64,000 nt of DNA from Eulemur rufifrons. Taxonomy: Eukaryota; Chordata; Mammalia; Primates; Lemuridae. A program made the position numbers and the translations under genes. Below are positions 22,391 through 33,860 of the stretch, in pieces. Every line of letters starts with the position of its first letter. Within the stretch, counting starts at the first letter, position 1. Below the pieces are notes generated by a model. It saw nothing but the letters and a program-made list of their open reading frames with translations. It was not told where the DNA came from and did not search any database. The stretch is taken from contig NC_090986.1 in the NCBI RefSeq assembly GCF_041146395.1, positions 44,676,001-44,740,000 on the forward strand, given 5' to 3'.

Positions 22391-23095
22391 CATTATTGAA
22401 GCTAAACTTTGGATTCCCAGAACAGCCCTTCATATTATGCAAGAACCATGAAGATTTTTAGAGTGAAAACTTTGTTTGTTTTAAAATTTTAAAATATTTG
22501 CTTTCCAAAGTTGACTAGAATTTCTCATTAATGTTTTGTTTTGAAGATGAGACTTAATAATAGTGAGGAGGAACAAAAAGAAAAAGCAGAACTAACTCAA
22601 TCCCAACAAAGACACTCTTTCACAAAACGATTTTTAAAATATTTACCTCCCCTAGGCTGTCTTTCCATGAAGAAAAAGCACTGGCTGAAAAAATAAGGGC
22701 TTCATCTTCCACATTAAAGTTCATTATGGTTTCGCTGGACTGTAAATACATATCATTTTTTTAAGGGATAAAAATAGTTAATCAGATGAAAAGGTCATTA
22801 AGTGTAAGTGCGGCTTGAAACTGGTGAACTGTCAGACTCACAAGCAAAACAGCCAGAAAGGGGAAAAAAAAAAAAAGGTAAAAGATTCAGCATTGTCCAA
22901 AAGTTCCAGACCAGTGATTAATGTGTAAGATAATGGACTTGGGAAATGAGTAAACACTCCCCATGCTCCCTGCTTTGTGCTTGAACGACTTGATGACAAG
23001 GGCAGAGCAAGGTGAGAATTTAAACAGAACCACAGGAAAAAAAAAAAAAATAAAGACAAAAGACTAGCAACAACATAATGCGAGGCAGGGGGAGT
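22391..23095. other. Unique sequence with poly-A runs
   Basis: A-runs at 22864-22875 and 23038-23050. No repeat body is recognised. The 22795-22860 part ('aagtgcggcttgaaactgg') has the same conserved-looking texture as its neighbours. No gene. Confidence 0.4.
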
Positions 23096-23099
23096 TTAC

Positions 23100-23620
23100 T
23101 GGTTTGCAGTCTAGAAGGTACATAATAACTTTCTTCAAAGCAGGCATTAACAGTACTAATTTAAACTTCAACACAGACACAGGATTCCTGGTAGAAATTA
23201 TATGCTACTCAGTCATCTTTTAATATAGCAGATATTTATATTTACTTTCCTTCATTTGTTGTTTAGCTTCAGCCAGCCCATTAAGAATTCAGATACATAT
23301 TCACGTTCAGATGTGTCATCCTCAGGGAGAGGAGAGACTGTATTTTGATTAAATGGTGCATTTCAAGGTATTTCAGGCTATTACTTAAATAATTATGTAG
23401 ACACATTTTGGAGGTATTTCTCTGTAAAAATATTTCAGGATGTGGAAGCCCTCCCAGTTGTTGCACTGCATTTGTTAACAGTCTGTCATCACTTGAACTT
23501 ACACTTTCCTGATGGCATTGGAGGGCTTTTATATCTATGTAACATTTATCTACAAGGAAGAAAACTTGTTTTGTTTACAGGTTCTCACTCCCTATGTTTC
23601 TTTAGGCAACTACAGAGGTG
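23100..23620. promoter_or_regulatory. Candidate conserved noncoding element
   Basis: Repeat-free stretch with 'ttttgattaaatggtgcatt', 'acttaaataattatgtag' and 'gcatttgttaacagtc' (homeodomain, HNF1-like and FOX-like words). It continues the repeat-poor zone that begins near 21.3 kb. No coding frame of substance. Low confidence: based on texture only. Confidence 0.25.
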
Positions 23621-24180
23621 TTTTTTGTGAATCTCTTTTTGTAGGATCATTAGCTTAAAAATGTTAATTTTATCAGTCCTTTATGTGAAAATCTATTGCT
23701 GCTTTTGCCAATCTATTTTAAATGCACACATCATACATGATACACATTGAGTATTTATCAGTCTCTTAAAAAAAACCTGGCGATTTCTCTGGATAAATGT
23801 TACCCTCTACCTTTAACAGTGTTTAACAAACTTTGAGCCCTCACCATGAAGAGGCTGTTCACAGCCCTGAATCTCTGTGCTACTTTCAGGTGATCTTGTC
23901 TTTAGTTGTCAATTTGAAAATATTTGAAGTTGTCATATTGGTTCTGAATTCTGAATATAATATTTGTAGTTCTTTTAATCATAAGGTAGAGATAAGTTTA
24001 TACTTATGTTTCTATGCATTTGGTAAATTAAATTCTTAATTTGAAAACTTGAGATTGCATCTTCCTGAATCCGCTTCAGCGATTGAACTCTGAAAAACAT
24101 GATGATATACAAATGACATTGTGATTATCAACAATTGACTTGCCACTTTCATCGTACCTTTAAAAATCCTTTTGGCTTTT
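23621..24180. other. Unique AT-rich sequence
   Basis: Nothing recognised; no gene. Confidence 0.5.
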
Positions 24181-24184
24181 CAAC

Positions 24185-24322
24185 AATAGACTTGTGAGGT
24201 TGGTATTATTGCACCCATTTCAGGGATTAGGAAGCATGGTCCCTACGAAGGTTAAGTGATTTGCTTAGGTTAGACAGCAAGGGACTCTACAGAATCAGGC
24301 CTTGGCCACTGATCCATTTATT
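24185..24322 (-). repeat. MIR SINE fragment, antisense
   Basis: 'tgaggttggtattattgcac', 'ccatttcagggattagga', 'gaaggttaagtgatttgctt', 'aggttagacagcaaggga' and 'aatcaggccttggccactg' follow the antisense MIR order ('gaggttaagtaacttgccc', 'aaggtcacacagc'). Confidence 0.7.
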
Positions 24323-25015
24323 TTACTAAAGTCCCAAAGAAAATGCTTAAAAAAATCAAATTATTTCCTTATATTGCTCTTGCTCTAGTGCTTATGGCAT
24401 TTAGGGCATTAAAACAGTTTTTCTTAATTTTTCTTTTGATCCAAGTCTTGAATTACTATGTATTGATTTAAGTGATATTTTAACATTTAATTGAATGCAT
24501 GTTTATTATGAGTTACTGAGGCATAATATTAATTATTCAAGCTAAATAAACTATTTTTGCTTTATGTCAATAACAAGCCCTTTCAAAAATCTTCAAACGT
24601 GTGTTACATTTTTACTGGAACTTTTAATACCTATTTCTCATGTTTTATGCATTGAATTTTACTTAACAAAAAAATCAAACAGTGGCAGTATGAGTTTTTT
24701 GGTTGCAAATTTGTTATGGGAGCTATTGTTTTTCCTGATCCTTTAAATTCATTTTGTCATTCTCACAAGTAAAAAGCAACCAGGTAGGCACATATCCCAA
24801 TTTGACATTTCTATGATAAGATATTCAGTCCTTGTTGATTTAAAGGAAACTTTCTAAATATGCTCTGAGATGTATGATTATTTTTTTTAGAAAATTGATC
24901 ATGGATTTCAAATCTTGCTATTAAATATATTGCACTTCTAAAGTTCTTAACTTATATTTTTACCCTAACAATGATTACTTTGTATTATAATTATCTCTTT
25001 TCATATTAATTCTGC
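24323..25015. other. Unique AT-rich sequence
   Basis: No gene, RNA or repeat recognised. Confidence 0.5.
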
Positions 25016-25017
25016 TC

Positions 25018-25140
25018 CTGAGACTGTGAGTTTCTTCAGGTAGAGGGATTGTGCCCTATCCTGATCTGTATTTCTTTGATTATCAATACAATGTCAAGGA
25101 CATAGTTGCTGTTCAACACAATGTCTTCTAAAATAAATTT
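25018..25140 (+). repeat. L2 LINE 3' end, sense
   Basis: 'ctgagactgtgagtttcttc', 'aggtagagggattgtgccc', 'tgatctgtatttctttg', 'atgtcaaggacatagttgct' and 'gttcaacacaatg' give the L2 terminal order ('agactgtgagctccttgagg', 'cagggactgtgtc', 'ggcacatagtaggtgctcaa'). Confidence 0.65.
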
Positions 25141-25345
25141 TTTTCTCCATTGTTTTGAAAACCAACCCTAAACCATAATCTAAGTCCTTTCAGTATTCTG
25201 AGAAAGTTGAAATATAAGTTTTAAAATGATAAATGATAAGAGTGATGGTTAACTCTCTAAACCCTGAATATTTAGGTTAAAAAATGGAATCTCTAGTACA
25301 TGGGGTCTAAGTTTACTGTTAAATATCTTAAGTGTAGGCATTTTA

Positions 25346-25650
25346 GTGGGTTTTACTTTGAGGCAGAATCTCACTCTGTTGCTAGGGCTAGCAAGAGTGC
25401 AATGGCATCATCATAGCTTACTGCAACCTCAAACTCCTCGGCTCAAGCGATCCTTTCTGCCTCTGCCTCCCGAGTAGCTGGGACTACAAGTGTGTGCCAC
25501 CACACCTGGCTACTTTAAAAAAATTTTTTGTAGAGACAGGGGTCTCGCTATTGTCCAGGCTGGTCTTGAACTCATGGCCTGAAGGGATCCTCCTGTCTTG
25601 GCCTCCCAAAGTGCTAGGATTATTGGGGTGAGCCACCTCTCCCAGACCAT
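25346..25650 (-). repeat. AluJ-type dimeric Alu, antisense
   Basis: Near-full-length dimer: 'gaggcagaatctcactctg', 'catagcttactgcaacctc', 'ctgcctcccgagtagctggg', then the linker 'aaaaaaattttttgtagaga', then the left-arm words 'cttggcctcccaaagtgcta' and 'ggattattggggtgagccac'. CpGs are largely decayed, so it is old (J-type). Minus-strand open frames across it are incidental. Confidence 0.93.
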
Positions 25651-26040
25651 TTTTGTTTTTGAATTTATACAAGTTAACTTTTATAGTCATTGTTTTATTA
25701 TTTAGCATTTTAAAAAATATTTATGCCCCATTCTGTTTCAACTAACAAATTAGTGGTCTACAGTGAATATTCTATTTCATTATTTTGCTATAGTATAATA
25801 CTTTTAAAAGTAAGTGTTCACATATATTTGTTTCTAATGCTATGATTAAAATACTTTTGGAATTCATGTGAAAGGAGAGTAGACAAGGAATAGATTTGAT
25901 TTAGTTTGAAGACAATATACAAGTCCTTCTATATTTTTGGACATTAGTATGTGGACAATAGTATCTTTTGTTTGTAAACATACATGTGCAGAAACAAATG
26001 GCTACCTTATTTCCTCTTAATCGACCTAATTGAAAGTTAG
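25651..26040. other. Unique AT-rich sequence
   Basis: Nothing recognised. Confidence 0.5.
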
Positions 26041-26235
26041 AATACATAGATTCCAGCCCAGGTTCTGGGAAGCCTGAATCCCAGGGGTGACATTTGCAAA
26101 ATGGGGAAATCAGACCTAACTTAGAGACCTTCCCAGCTCCACCACCAACATCGGGACCTTGGGCAAGTGATTCTCAGTTCAGAAGTGCAAAAAGAGAGAA
26201 TTAAGACTAATTGCTAGCTTTTGTCACAGTAATAA
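26041..26235 (+). repeat. MIR-like fragment(s), sense
   Basis: 'ccagctccaccaccaacatc', 'gggaccttgggcaagtgatt', 'ctcagttcagaagtgc' and 'aaaagagagaattaagac' match the MIR core. The upstream 'attccagcccaggttctggg' and 'gcaaaatggggaaatcag' may be a second or rearranged piece. Confidence 0.45.
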
Positions 26236-27028
26236 TACCAGTTTGGTCTGGCCTACTGATGTAGCAATTTAAACTTGAAGAAGGGAGTTCCTGTGAAAGT
26301 AGCTTTTCCTCACCATTGCTATTCTGATCAGGGTCCATGTTAAAACATCTAACTATATAGTAGCTTTCATGTTCAAAATGTCTTTCTGTTTCCTTAACTC
26401 AGGTGTGGTGTGTTAATAAATATGCATAAAACAAACAGATTTTTCTTTTATGACATGCTTGATTAAGATCTGCTTTTAAAGCCACTAAAGCCACTAAAGG
26501 TGGGCAGTTAGTAGTGGTAACACGATTGAACACTGTTACTCAACATTAGCCAAGTGGAGTGTTTCCAGGCAACACCTTAGTATGTATAATTACCCTGAAG
26601 ATGATAAAATAAAACTCATAGGCAAAATTAATCATTTTTCTTGTTAATTTTCAAAGAGAAGATTAAGAGATAAATATTTTGTGATGATTTTTTTCCCCGT
26701 AGTCTTTTTGCTCTTCTAAAAGTAGAATGACATTCAAAGTGATAAGAGCAAAGGAAAAAATAATCTTTAATGTTTGGTAACATGCTTGCCTTATTATTCC
26801 ACCTCTTTGTTTTTATCTGGTTCATAATACTCACCTGCAGTGCAATGAATTACCAGATAGTGGCATTTTCCATGTTTTGCAGAGTTGTGATGTGCTATAT
26901 ATTTGTGATGTTTTTTTCCTGGTCATAACTAAAGGTTATAATTTGGCCTATATTTGTTTTTAATTGAATATTTTTTGAGAATTTTATGAAATGCTTTAAG
27001 AAATGTGAGACACCCTGGGGTATTATAA
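26236..27028. other. Unique sequence
   Basis: Short direct duplication 'agccactaa' at about 26480-26499. Otherwise AT-rich and unremarkable. Confidence 0.45.
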
Positions 27029-27029
27029 A

Positions 27030-27185
27030 ATCTGGGCTGGAAAAGCACTGGCCCAGAGAATGGTTACTAAATTCTGACAGCTGTTGGGTCAATAGGCTAA
27101 GCCATTTAACCTCCATAAACCTCATTTTCCTCATCTGTAAACCAAAACTCTAAGTGCTGACCTAGCTTAGGTTTAGGTTGGCAGC
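27030..27185 (+). repeat. MIR SINE fragment, sense
   Basis: 'ggaaaagcactggcccagag', 'taagccatttaacctccata', 'aacctcattttcctcatctg', 'taaaccaaaactctaagtg' and 'ctgacctagcttaggttta' match the MIR core and the following variable part. Confidence 0.65.
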
Positions 27186-27945
27186 AGCTAGAAAAATATT
27201 GGGAGTGATCATCTCCCCTGTAAAGTATTAACTCCCATATCTCATAAGGGCTCTGCATACCATAGTGTAGATACTTCATTGTGTAGCATGGAAGGGGATG
27301 CGTATGGGTAAATTATTATTTGTAGTTGGACAGGAGCCAGGAAATCAATCTCAGATTTTCAGAGATATTAATGAGGGTCTCCATATCAAGACCAATGGGC
27401 GGAGCCAGAAGGAAAATGGGCAAGATCAAAGAGGAAGCTCTAATCAGGTAAGCTGGCTGTGAATTCCTCTTTTCTAAAGCATGATCAGTTCAGTTTTGAA
27501 TTTTGCTTCAGGAAATAAATATTTTGCTGCAACAGGATCTGAACAAAAGAGAAAAAAATGGAGAAAAATAAAAAAAATACTCTAGTGGATGATGTATATA
27601 GTGTATTAAAGAGGATAATCACAAGTCAAATTAAGTCAGAATTAGGCTACTTCTGATTTAGTATGCTATTTTGGTTTCTCTTTGCATCTGCATCCTGAAC
27701 CAATTAGAATATTTTGAAATAATAGAACATTTAGTGATGTATACTTTGACTGTGGCATGATAATTACTTTATATTACTTTTATATGATTTGTACACTTGG
27801 CAGCTAATATTTCTTGTAGAGTAGGTTAGAGCTCTTGGCAGCTTTAGGGGTAGCTGATTACAGTGACTTTGGTTTTAAAAAGGAAATACGGAATAATCCA
27901 AAAAAGAATAAACCATTGCAGATAATTGAGAATTGATTATATTTC
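27186..27945. other. Unique sequence
   Basis: No gene or recognised repeat; the A-rich patch 27545-27585 is low complexity. Confidence 0.45.
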
Positions 27946-27949
27946 ACAA

Positions 27950-28110
27950 ACTCAAAATGTGGAAAGTTCTAAAGTTCTCTTCCACTCGCAAACGGAGTTA
28001 GATGGGCTGCTAGTGAAATATTGTGTACAATTTTCTTCACACGGCTACTGGAACAGTGTCGGCAATCTATGACAGTTTGTGTGTTTTCGGACTTTGGATC
28101 TACTCACTTT
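27950..28110. other. CpG-retaining unique block
   Basis: Several CpGs occur within about 150 bp ('actcgcaaacggagtt', 'cacacggctac', 'agtgtcggcaatc', 'gttttcggac') in otherwise CpG-poor DNA, with no repeat signature. This could mark constraint or a young unique insertion. No coding frame. Confidence 0.25.
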
Positions 28111-29160
28111 GTTATTTATATATCTACATAAAATGATAAATGAAAAAGACATTTAAAAAACTTGCTTACTTATTGCTTTAAGCTATTACATCTTCAGGCA
28201 GATGTTGAAATAAGGATTAGCCTTTTTTTGCATGTGGTGGTGCATGAACCTTTTAAGGAATCTATGAATTATTGCTTTGGTTCAGCATGAGTGCAGTAAG
28301 AAGAAATGTACCTCATCTGTAATACACTGTGTAGACTAATATCAGCTCCTTTTTTCTTATATTGCAGCGAGATATTGATCTGGTAAAATGGTACCATATT
28401 GGAGCTGTCTGTTGTGGTATTCATCATGCTGTCACATCCCTAGTGCCTTGAAGTTATTGGAAAGTGGAATTGAGAGAGTTCTGTCATTTGGTGTGGCAAT
28501 CCATTCACAGGACAGTCACTACAATATTTGCAGTGGTTCACTTATTTTTCTAGCTGGGATAGCTTCACCTTTAGTAACAAGAGGCCCTTTCTATTCTCCC
28601 ATGCATAGTGGTATTAATGGGTTTGGTTTAACTCTTCTCTAGCTTGCTTTCCTTGCATATCATTGCTCTTTTCTAGTCACTGCTCACACCTGCTCCTGTC
28701 CCGAAGCTGATGCATTGGGCTCATTCCTATGGGACCAGTATATCTGAGCTGTGGCTTCAAGCCCCTTATGCTTTTATCTGATGATGGTAAGAAGGTAAAA
28801 GATGAACTTTTATATGTAGAAAGCTTTTAGTTTCTTCCCACACTAAAATATCAGTTAATGTTAAAAGAGCTTTCAAAAATATAAAAAGATACTGTCAATC
28901 TTCAATGACTAGATTAAGCAGTTTGAATGAATTATTTTTGTTTTGGATTCTTGCTGGCAACCTCATGATTTTAATAGAATGTCATGTTTTCTAAAAAGAA
29001 GCAAGAATGAAAGATTTTGTTTGGGGAAATTATTATTATCTACCAAAGAGTGTTAATATAAAGTGTATAAAGTGTTGATCATCTTTAGGAAGATGAACTC
29101 TGGAAATTCCTAGTAACTATAATTTCAGCTATAACTAAGTAACTGAGCAAGGAGAAAGAA
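28111..29160. other. Unique sequence
   Basis: The 84-codon open frame at 28388-28642 is hydrophobic and cysteine/serine-rich, matches nothing I know, and has no promoter or splice support. The 28380-28790 stretch is slightly more GC-rich than its neighbours; an LTR or pseudogene origin cannot be shown. Confidence 0.35.
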
Positions 29161-29162
29161 AG

Positions 29163-29164
<2 letters not shown>

Positions 29165-29193
<29 letters not shown>
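29165..29193. repeat. (GA)n microsatellite
   Basis: About 14 uninterrupted AG units preceded by 'aaagaaagcaa'. A simple repeat with a potential for triplex-like structure. Confidence 0.95.
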
Positions 29194-29196
<3 letters not shown>

Positions 29197-30335
29197 TCCT
29201 AGTTTATAAGAGTTTAAATGTAATTTAAAAAGTTGAATAATGTCAAAGTGGGTGGCTATTTGGATAGACACTAATGTAAAAATTATGGCTACTGGAAACC
29301 AAGCCTATGGTACTTTGGAGAAAGTATATTTTAAAAATTGGCAGTTGAATAGAACTAAATATGCGAATATATTATGTGTTTAACATATGATTGTGCACTA
29401 TTGTTAATACACATTCACAGCATGCACTATAATAGCTCAGAAAGAGCTTTCAGAGCATTTATGAGCTATGACATGCATTTATATTAAGAGTTATCCATAT
29501 GTTTTCTATGCTAATCTTAAAAATGTCCACTGATTTGCTATTGCTTCAGGAGGATTAAAACCTCTGAGAAGATGGCATTTCAGTGACTTGTCTATTCTTT
29601 CCCCAGCCGTATTTTTATTTATATCACACTTATAATAAAAGAAATGCTAAGTGAATCACAGAAACAAGAATGAGAGTTTTTAAAAATCTCAATGAAGGGT
29701 GCTGTAAATTTGATGATACATAATTGTAGAATTCATATATAAAGGTTTTGAGTAAGTAGCAAAACAGTAAAAAAAATGTTGATCACAATGAATATATGTT
29801 TTGTGTAGAAATACTGTTTTCATTTCAGTGACATATTTGGCTTAGTTTGCCAAGTTGCTTAATATGAGATGAAGTGTGCTGTTATCACAGATGAGAAACC
29901 ATGCAATCTACTATTTTCTTGACTTAGAATTTTTTCTATTGTTATAAAATTGTTAGTTTTTGCCTTTTTACTTTCATGTTTACTTTTATAGCTGCTACAT
30001 ATCTTTGAGGACAAATACATATTCTTGAGGTAGTTTACACATACTACAGCTTACATCAGGAGATGCTAGAAGGGAAGGTTTATTTCAAATGAATCCACAT
30101 ATAACACATGATCATAAAATAATTTTTATATCCTATTATGGATTTAGATCAACAAGATCTTCAATTATTAGAAAGGGCAGAATAGTAATGTTTTTGCAAA
30201 GCCATTATTATGCTATTGGTATTCACTAGAATGGACAGAAATAGAACATCACTGTCCTCTGTACACACTTTCAATTTGATCTGTGTACATGATAAAAATC
30301 TTGGTTTCTCGATGCATTTAGGTGCTGTCATAGCT
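29194..30335. other. Unique AT-rich sequence
   Basis: Nothing recognised; no gene. Confidence 0.5.
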
Positions 30336-30339
30336 GTTG

Positions 30340-31140
30340 TTGCCAAATAAGAATGCAGTGTGATGTTATTATAGTAAACAGCACTTAAGCACAGCTGGCA
30401 GAATTGATCAGGGCCACATTAGAGTGAACTTCAACAGATGACTGACGCAGCAGAAACAATAACTGAATATGCAAACAGTTCTTGCAGTGAATGCTCTGGG
30501 GATCAGGCACCATTATTTTTGACTCTGAACAGGGAAAAGGGGCAGATTTGTAACCTCCTTCCATACAGCAGGGTTCTGGGTATTATGTAAACATCTGACT
30601 GCCATTTATAATGGTGGTTAGTTATAATGCAAAACTGAAGCCTCCCCTGACTATTTACATTCCATTAATTATTAAAGGAGAAAAACATAAACATCAGATA
30701 ACTTTGTTTAATGTTTCACATAGGATTTTTTTAAGCCAGCTTTTGTCAATTAATGTTAGTCATCAAGAATTTCTGCTTTAACTTGGACAGCAGTGTGTGT
30801 ATTTCATTGATGGTGCCCACCCCTTCTCCTAATTATTACAAGAGCTAATTATGTGAACTACATATTGCTGTTTTCTTATTGTAATGATTGAGTCATTAAA
30901 AGTAAATAGTGTAGAAATATTAGATAACATTTATTCATGATATTTCTTTCATTCTTGCTTTTGAGGTCAATTTACATTTTGCTAATTACTAAAAATATCA
31001 AAAAGCCATGCAAATAATAGTGAGGACAATTAAACGGTACTTTCATTTCCTACTTTGGCATTTACTTATTGAATTCTACATAAACAATTTGCACTTTAAA
31101 GCAATTATTTTTATAATGCACTCCAGCTAAGACACGTGCT
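30340..31140. promoter_or_regulatory. Best candidate conserved developmental enhancer block
   Basis: About 800 bp, free of recognised repeats, and dense in transcription-factor-like words: FOX GTAAACA (30374-30380), NKX2-like CACTTAA (30382-30388), E-box CAGCTG (30392-30397), SOX AACAAT (30455-30460), POU-like ATGCAAAC (30469-30476), ATTAATTATTAAAG (about 30664-30677), SOX/LEF CTTTGTTTAA (about 30702-30711), TAATTA (30830-30835 and 30846-30851) and octamer ATGCAAAT (31008-31015). Such clustering in repeat-free DNA is typical of vertebrate noncoding enhancers. Each motif alone is weak in AT-rich DNA, so the call rests on the whole pattern. Confidence 0.4.
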
Positions 31141-31221
31141 AAATGAAATAGTATATTACATTGCTATTAAAAGGTCCATTTACTTGAAATGCTAACTTTT
31201 CTCACTCTTTCTGTTAGATCA

Positions 31222-31562
31222 TTAATTCCTCTCTCATTCATTCATTTATGCATGCATTTATTAATTAAACAAACACAGGTGTGACATTTTTGCAGCCATG
31301 TAATGTACAGTTCCTCAGCCCAAGGGCTAGGAAGACAATCAAAAAGATACAATTATTGCATCGTAGGCTAAGTGGCTGCTTTTGGCGTGCAAAGACAGGG
31401 TATCCCAAGAAGCCAAGATGTGTCAAGAAAAGCTTCCTAGAGGAGAGGATGCTTAAGTGTAGACTCAAAAAATGAGTATAGAGTGGAAAAGAGGCAGAGT
31501 AGAAGTAGCATGTTCTAGGCAGAGGAAGAGGATGAGAGAAAGCAAGGTGTAAGAGTGAATAT
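31222..31562 (-). repeat. L2 LINE 3' region, antisense
   Basis: It starts with the (ATTC)n end 'tcattcattcatttatg' and continues 'acagttcctcagcccaagg', 'aaaagcttcctagaggagag', 'gatgcttaagtgtagactc', 'gcatgttctaggcagagg', 'aagcaaggtgtaagagtg'. These are classic antisense L2 phrases ('gcttcctggaggaggtgac', 'cattccaggcagagg'). The longest open frame in the window (156 codons, 31265-31735 minus) lies largely in this noncoding relic. Confidence 0.75.
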
Positions 31563-31574
31563 GATAGAATTTGT

Positions 31575-31668
31575 GACTTCTGCATGATGTTCATACCCAA
31601 CAGTATGCCTGGCACATAGTGGATGCTTCCGTAAATAGTTGCTTGAAAGCATAAAATTTTTGAGATAA
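31575..31668 (+). repeat. L2 LINE 3' end, sense
   Basis: 'gttcatacccaacagtatgc', 'ctggcacatagtggatgctt' and 'gtaaatagttgcttgaa' match the L2 terminus. It lies beside the antisense L2, a tail-out arrangement arising from separate insertions. Confidence 0.65.
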
Positions 31669-32083
31669 CAAAGTTGTTTATTTTTGTCTTCCACTTGGCT
31701 ATTTTCACCACTGGTGGTCCCCGTTCTTTAATCATTCCTCTCCAAATCCTCCACTCTCTACTTATTTATTTAATAGCTTTTACCTTTTACCCTCATGGTG
31801 CTTGTTTTCAAAATGGGGACAATAATGCCTGTGGTGTAGAGTTGTCGTTAGGCTTGGAGATAAAGTTTATGAAACTCCTGGTCCCTAGCTGGGTTCAGGG
31901 AATGACATAAATGACTAATAGTTTCCCATGTGTTGCTTCTCTCAACAATATTTACATTTCTTCAGTGGGTTGTGTTTTAAATCTGAGGAATGATTCCTTG
32001 ATTGATTGTTCACTTAGGGGAATCCTTGGAATGTTCTCATCTGAAAGAGTGTTGCATGAGGTAAATTTGTCAAAATATTAGTA
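31669..32083. other. Unique sequence
   Basis: A few MIR-like words ('ttgtcgttaggcttggagat') but no firm match. No gene. Confidence 0.4.
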
Positions 32084-32168
32084 ACAATAATAAATAATAA
32101 TAGTTTATGTTTATTGAGTGCCTACTCTGTGCCAGGCATTGTATTAAGTGCTGGAATTTGCAGATTAT
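32084..32168 (-). repeat. MIR/L2-type fragment, antisense
   Basis: 'tttattgagtgcctactctg', 'tgccaggcattgtattaagt' and 'gctgg' are the shared 3' tail of the MIR and L2 families in antisense, preceded by an (AAT)n-like tract. Confidence 0.7.
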
Positions 32169-32271
32169 CCATCATTCATTTGGCTCATTCACACAGCTTT
32201 TATCAGATATATTCAAGTTTTTCTTAACAAATTCCCTCAAAATATCTAAAAAGTGCCCTCAAATTATACAA

Positions 32272-32560
32272 TAGGCTCCGTGTGGTGACTCACACCTGTA
32301 ATCCCAGCACTTTGGGAGGCCGAGGCAGGAGGATTGCTTGAGGCCAGGAGTTCAAGACCAGCCTGGTCAATATAGCAAGACCTCATCTTTACAAAAAATA
32401 AAAAAAATTAGCTGGGCACGGCGTCCCATGTCTGCAGTCCCAGCAACTCCAGAGGCAGGAGGATTGCTTGAGCCCAGGAGTTGGAGGCTACAGTGAACTA
32501 TGATTGAGGTGCTGCACTTCAGACTGAGTGACAGAGTGAGACCCTGTTTCTAAAATATAT
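32272..32560 (+). repeat. AluJ-type dimeric Alu, sense
   Basis: A full-length dimer starts near 32274 ('ggctccgtgtggtgactcac'). The left arm has 'aatcccagcactttgggagg' and 'ttcaagaccagcctgg', the A-rich linker is 'caaaaaataaaaaaaatt', and the right arm has 'gctgggcacggcg', 'gaggctacagtgaactatg', 'gagtgacagagtgagaccc'. The A-tail is eroded to 'taaaatatatg' before an AT microsatellite. Decayed CpGs point to an old J-type copy. Confidence 0.94.
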
Positions 32561-32840
32561 GTGCGTATATATACACATTAAATAGAAATTAGTCATTGCA
32601 CATTTTTAGGCAAATTAAAATCTCAATATTTTACACAATAACTGTTTGGATTCTGGAATGGTGAACAGAAAAAAAACAGAAAATGGTTAAAATAATTATT
32701 CTAATTTTTCTTTGCAATTTTTATAGAGATAAATGAGTAAAATTTAATGATGCTATGAAAAATTATATGTTAGTCAAGAAAATGTCCCACATGTTTTTGA
32801 AATCCTTACATTACTGTCTGAGCTAATAAAAAGGCATGAC
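32561..32840. other. Unique AT-rich sequence
   Basis: Nothing recognised. Confidence 0.5.
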
Positions 32841-32844
32841 TCTT

Positions 32845-33110
32845 TGAAAACATGGGAAATGTATTTCTAGTCGGTTCACACATGGCAGAGCCATCAAGGC
32901 TCTGGGAGTGAGGGTTTCTGCAGTAGTAGATGGAGAAGAACCTTCTGACCTTTATTCAATAGAGCGCCCAGGTTAAGCCCAATAGTAAAGGATGCTCTGG
33001 GGACAGCAGGGAAACAAGCACCAGGAACAGCGTTCTAATGAGGCAAGGAGCCCCTCCCCTTCAATTCCCCTCAATAGATCACCCTGTTTTAAAACTAAGA
33101 GCAGAGCTTC
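32845..33110. promoter_or_regulatory. Candidate conserved noncoding block
   Basis: Repeat-free and less AT-rich than its neighbours, with 'catggcagagccatcaagg', 'cctttattcaatagagcgcc' and 'gaacagcgttctaatgaggc'. No reading frame of substance. The texture suggests constraint; unproven. Confidence 0.25.
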
Positions 33111-33535
33111 TTTTCTTTCTTTTTTCTTTTTTTTTTTTTAATCTATCTGTGGAATGATCCCTGAGAGCTTTTTCATCTATAAAATCTCTTTAGCTTCTAC
33201 TCACTGTGATCAACTTGCGGCCTTATGAACTTCAGTGTGTGATCTCAGAGTTGTACTCCATGCTGCTTTCTTTGTCTTAAGGAATGTCTACTACCACTTT
33301 TTGCTAGGTGATAATATTTCCATGCTTTGATATGTACTTCGTTTTTTCCGTCAACATTATTTTTAGTGGCTCCTTCTTTTTTTTTTTTTTTTTCTTTTTT
33401 AGATTCCATTATTGCTGGAACATGGTTCACTCATATTAATCTGTAACAATGCATATGGAAATCTAGCCCATCAGTAATAAATTTGAAGTTTAATTCGGAT
33501 GACAAAGTTATCCTAACTTAATCTTTTTATAGTTG
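33111..33535. other. T-rich low-complexity and unique sequence
   Basis: T/C-rich tracts at 33112-33140 and 33375-33400 flank unique DNA. No gene. A short minus-strand open frame contains the A-run as a lysine stretch and is incidental. Confidence 0.5.
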
Positions 33536-33539
33536 AAAG

Positions 33540-33860
33540 TCACCATGCTGTCCCCCAAATATCTCCTATTGCTTGCCTTTCACTTTTCCCCAGAGTAGCT
33601 CACTTGCCTGGCTGGTTCAGTTCAGGCACAAACTGGGCCAGACCTTTGTGCACCTCAGGAATGTGAGAGTGGAGCAGGGCTTTCTGAAAATTATTAGCTT
33701 GAATATGTATGGCCTCTTCGCCCCGAGCAAGCTGCTACAGTACTATACAGGGCCCATTAGGACATAATTCATTTAGAATCCCTAGAGAAATGAAGCTTGG
33801 AAGGCAGAACTCAAATTTCTTTGCTTCCTCCCGTGGACTCACGAGAGACACTCTCCAAGG
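33540..33860. promoter_or_regulatory. Candidate conserved noncoding block
   Basis: A higher-GC unique stretch: 'cacttgcctggctggttcag', 'caaactgggccagacctttg', 'cctcttcgccccgagcaagc', 'ctcccgtggactcacgag'. It retains CpGs and shows no repeat signature. It has a 64-codon plus-strand frame (33573-33767) without a recognisable domain. It could be a regulatory element or an unrecognised LTR remnant. Confidence 0.25.

Noticed and set aside
28388..28642. 84-codon hydrophobic frame as a small secreted or membrane protein
   Set aside because: No family match, no upstream promoter or splice signal, and similar frames occur by chance throughout.
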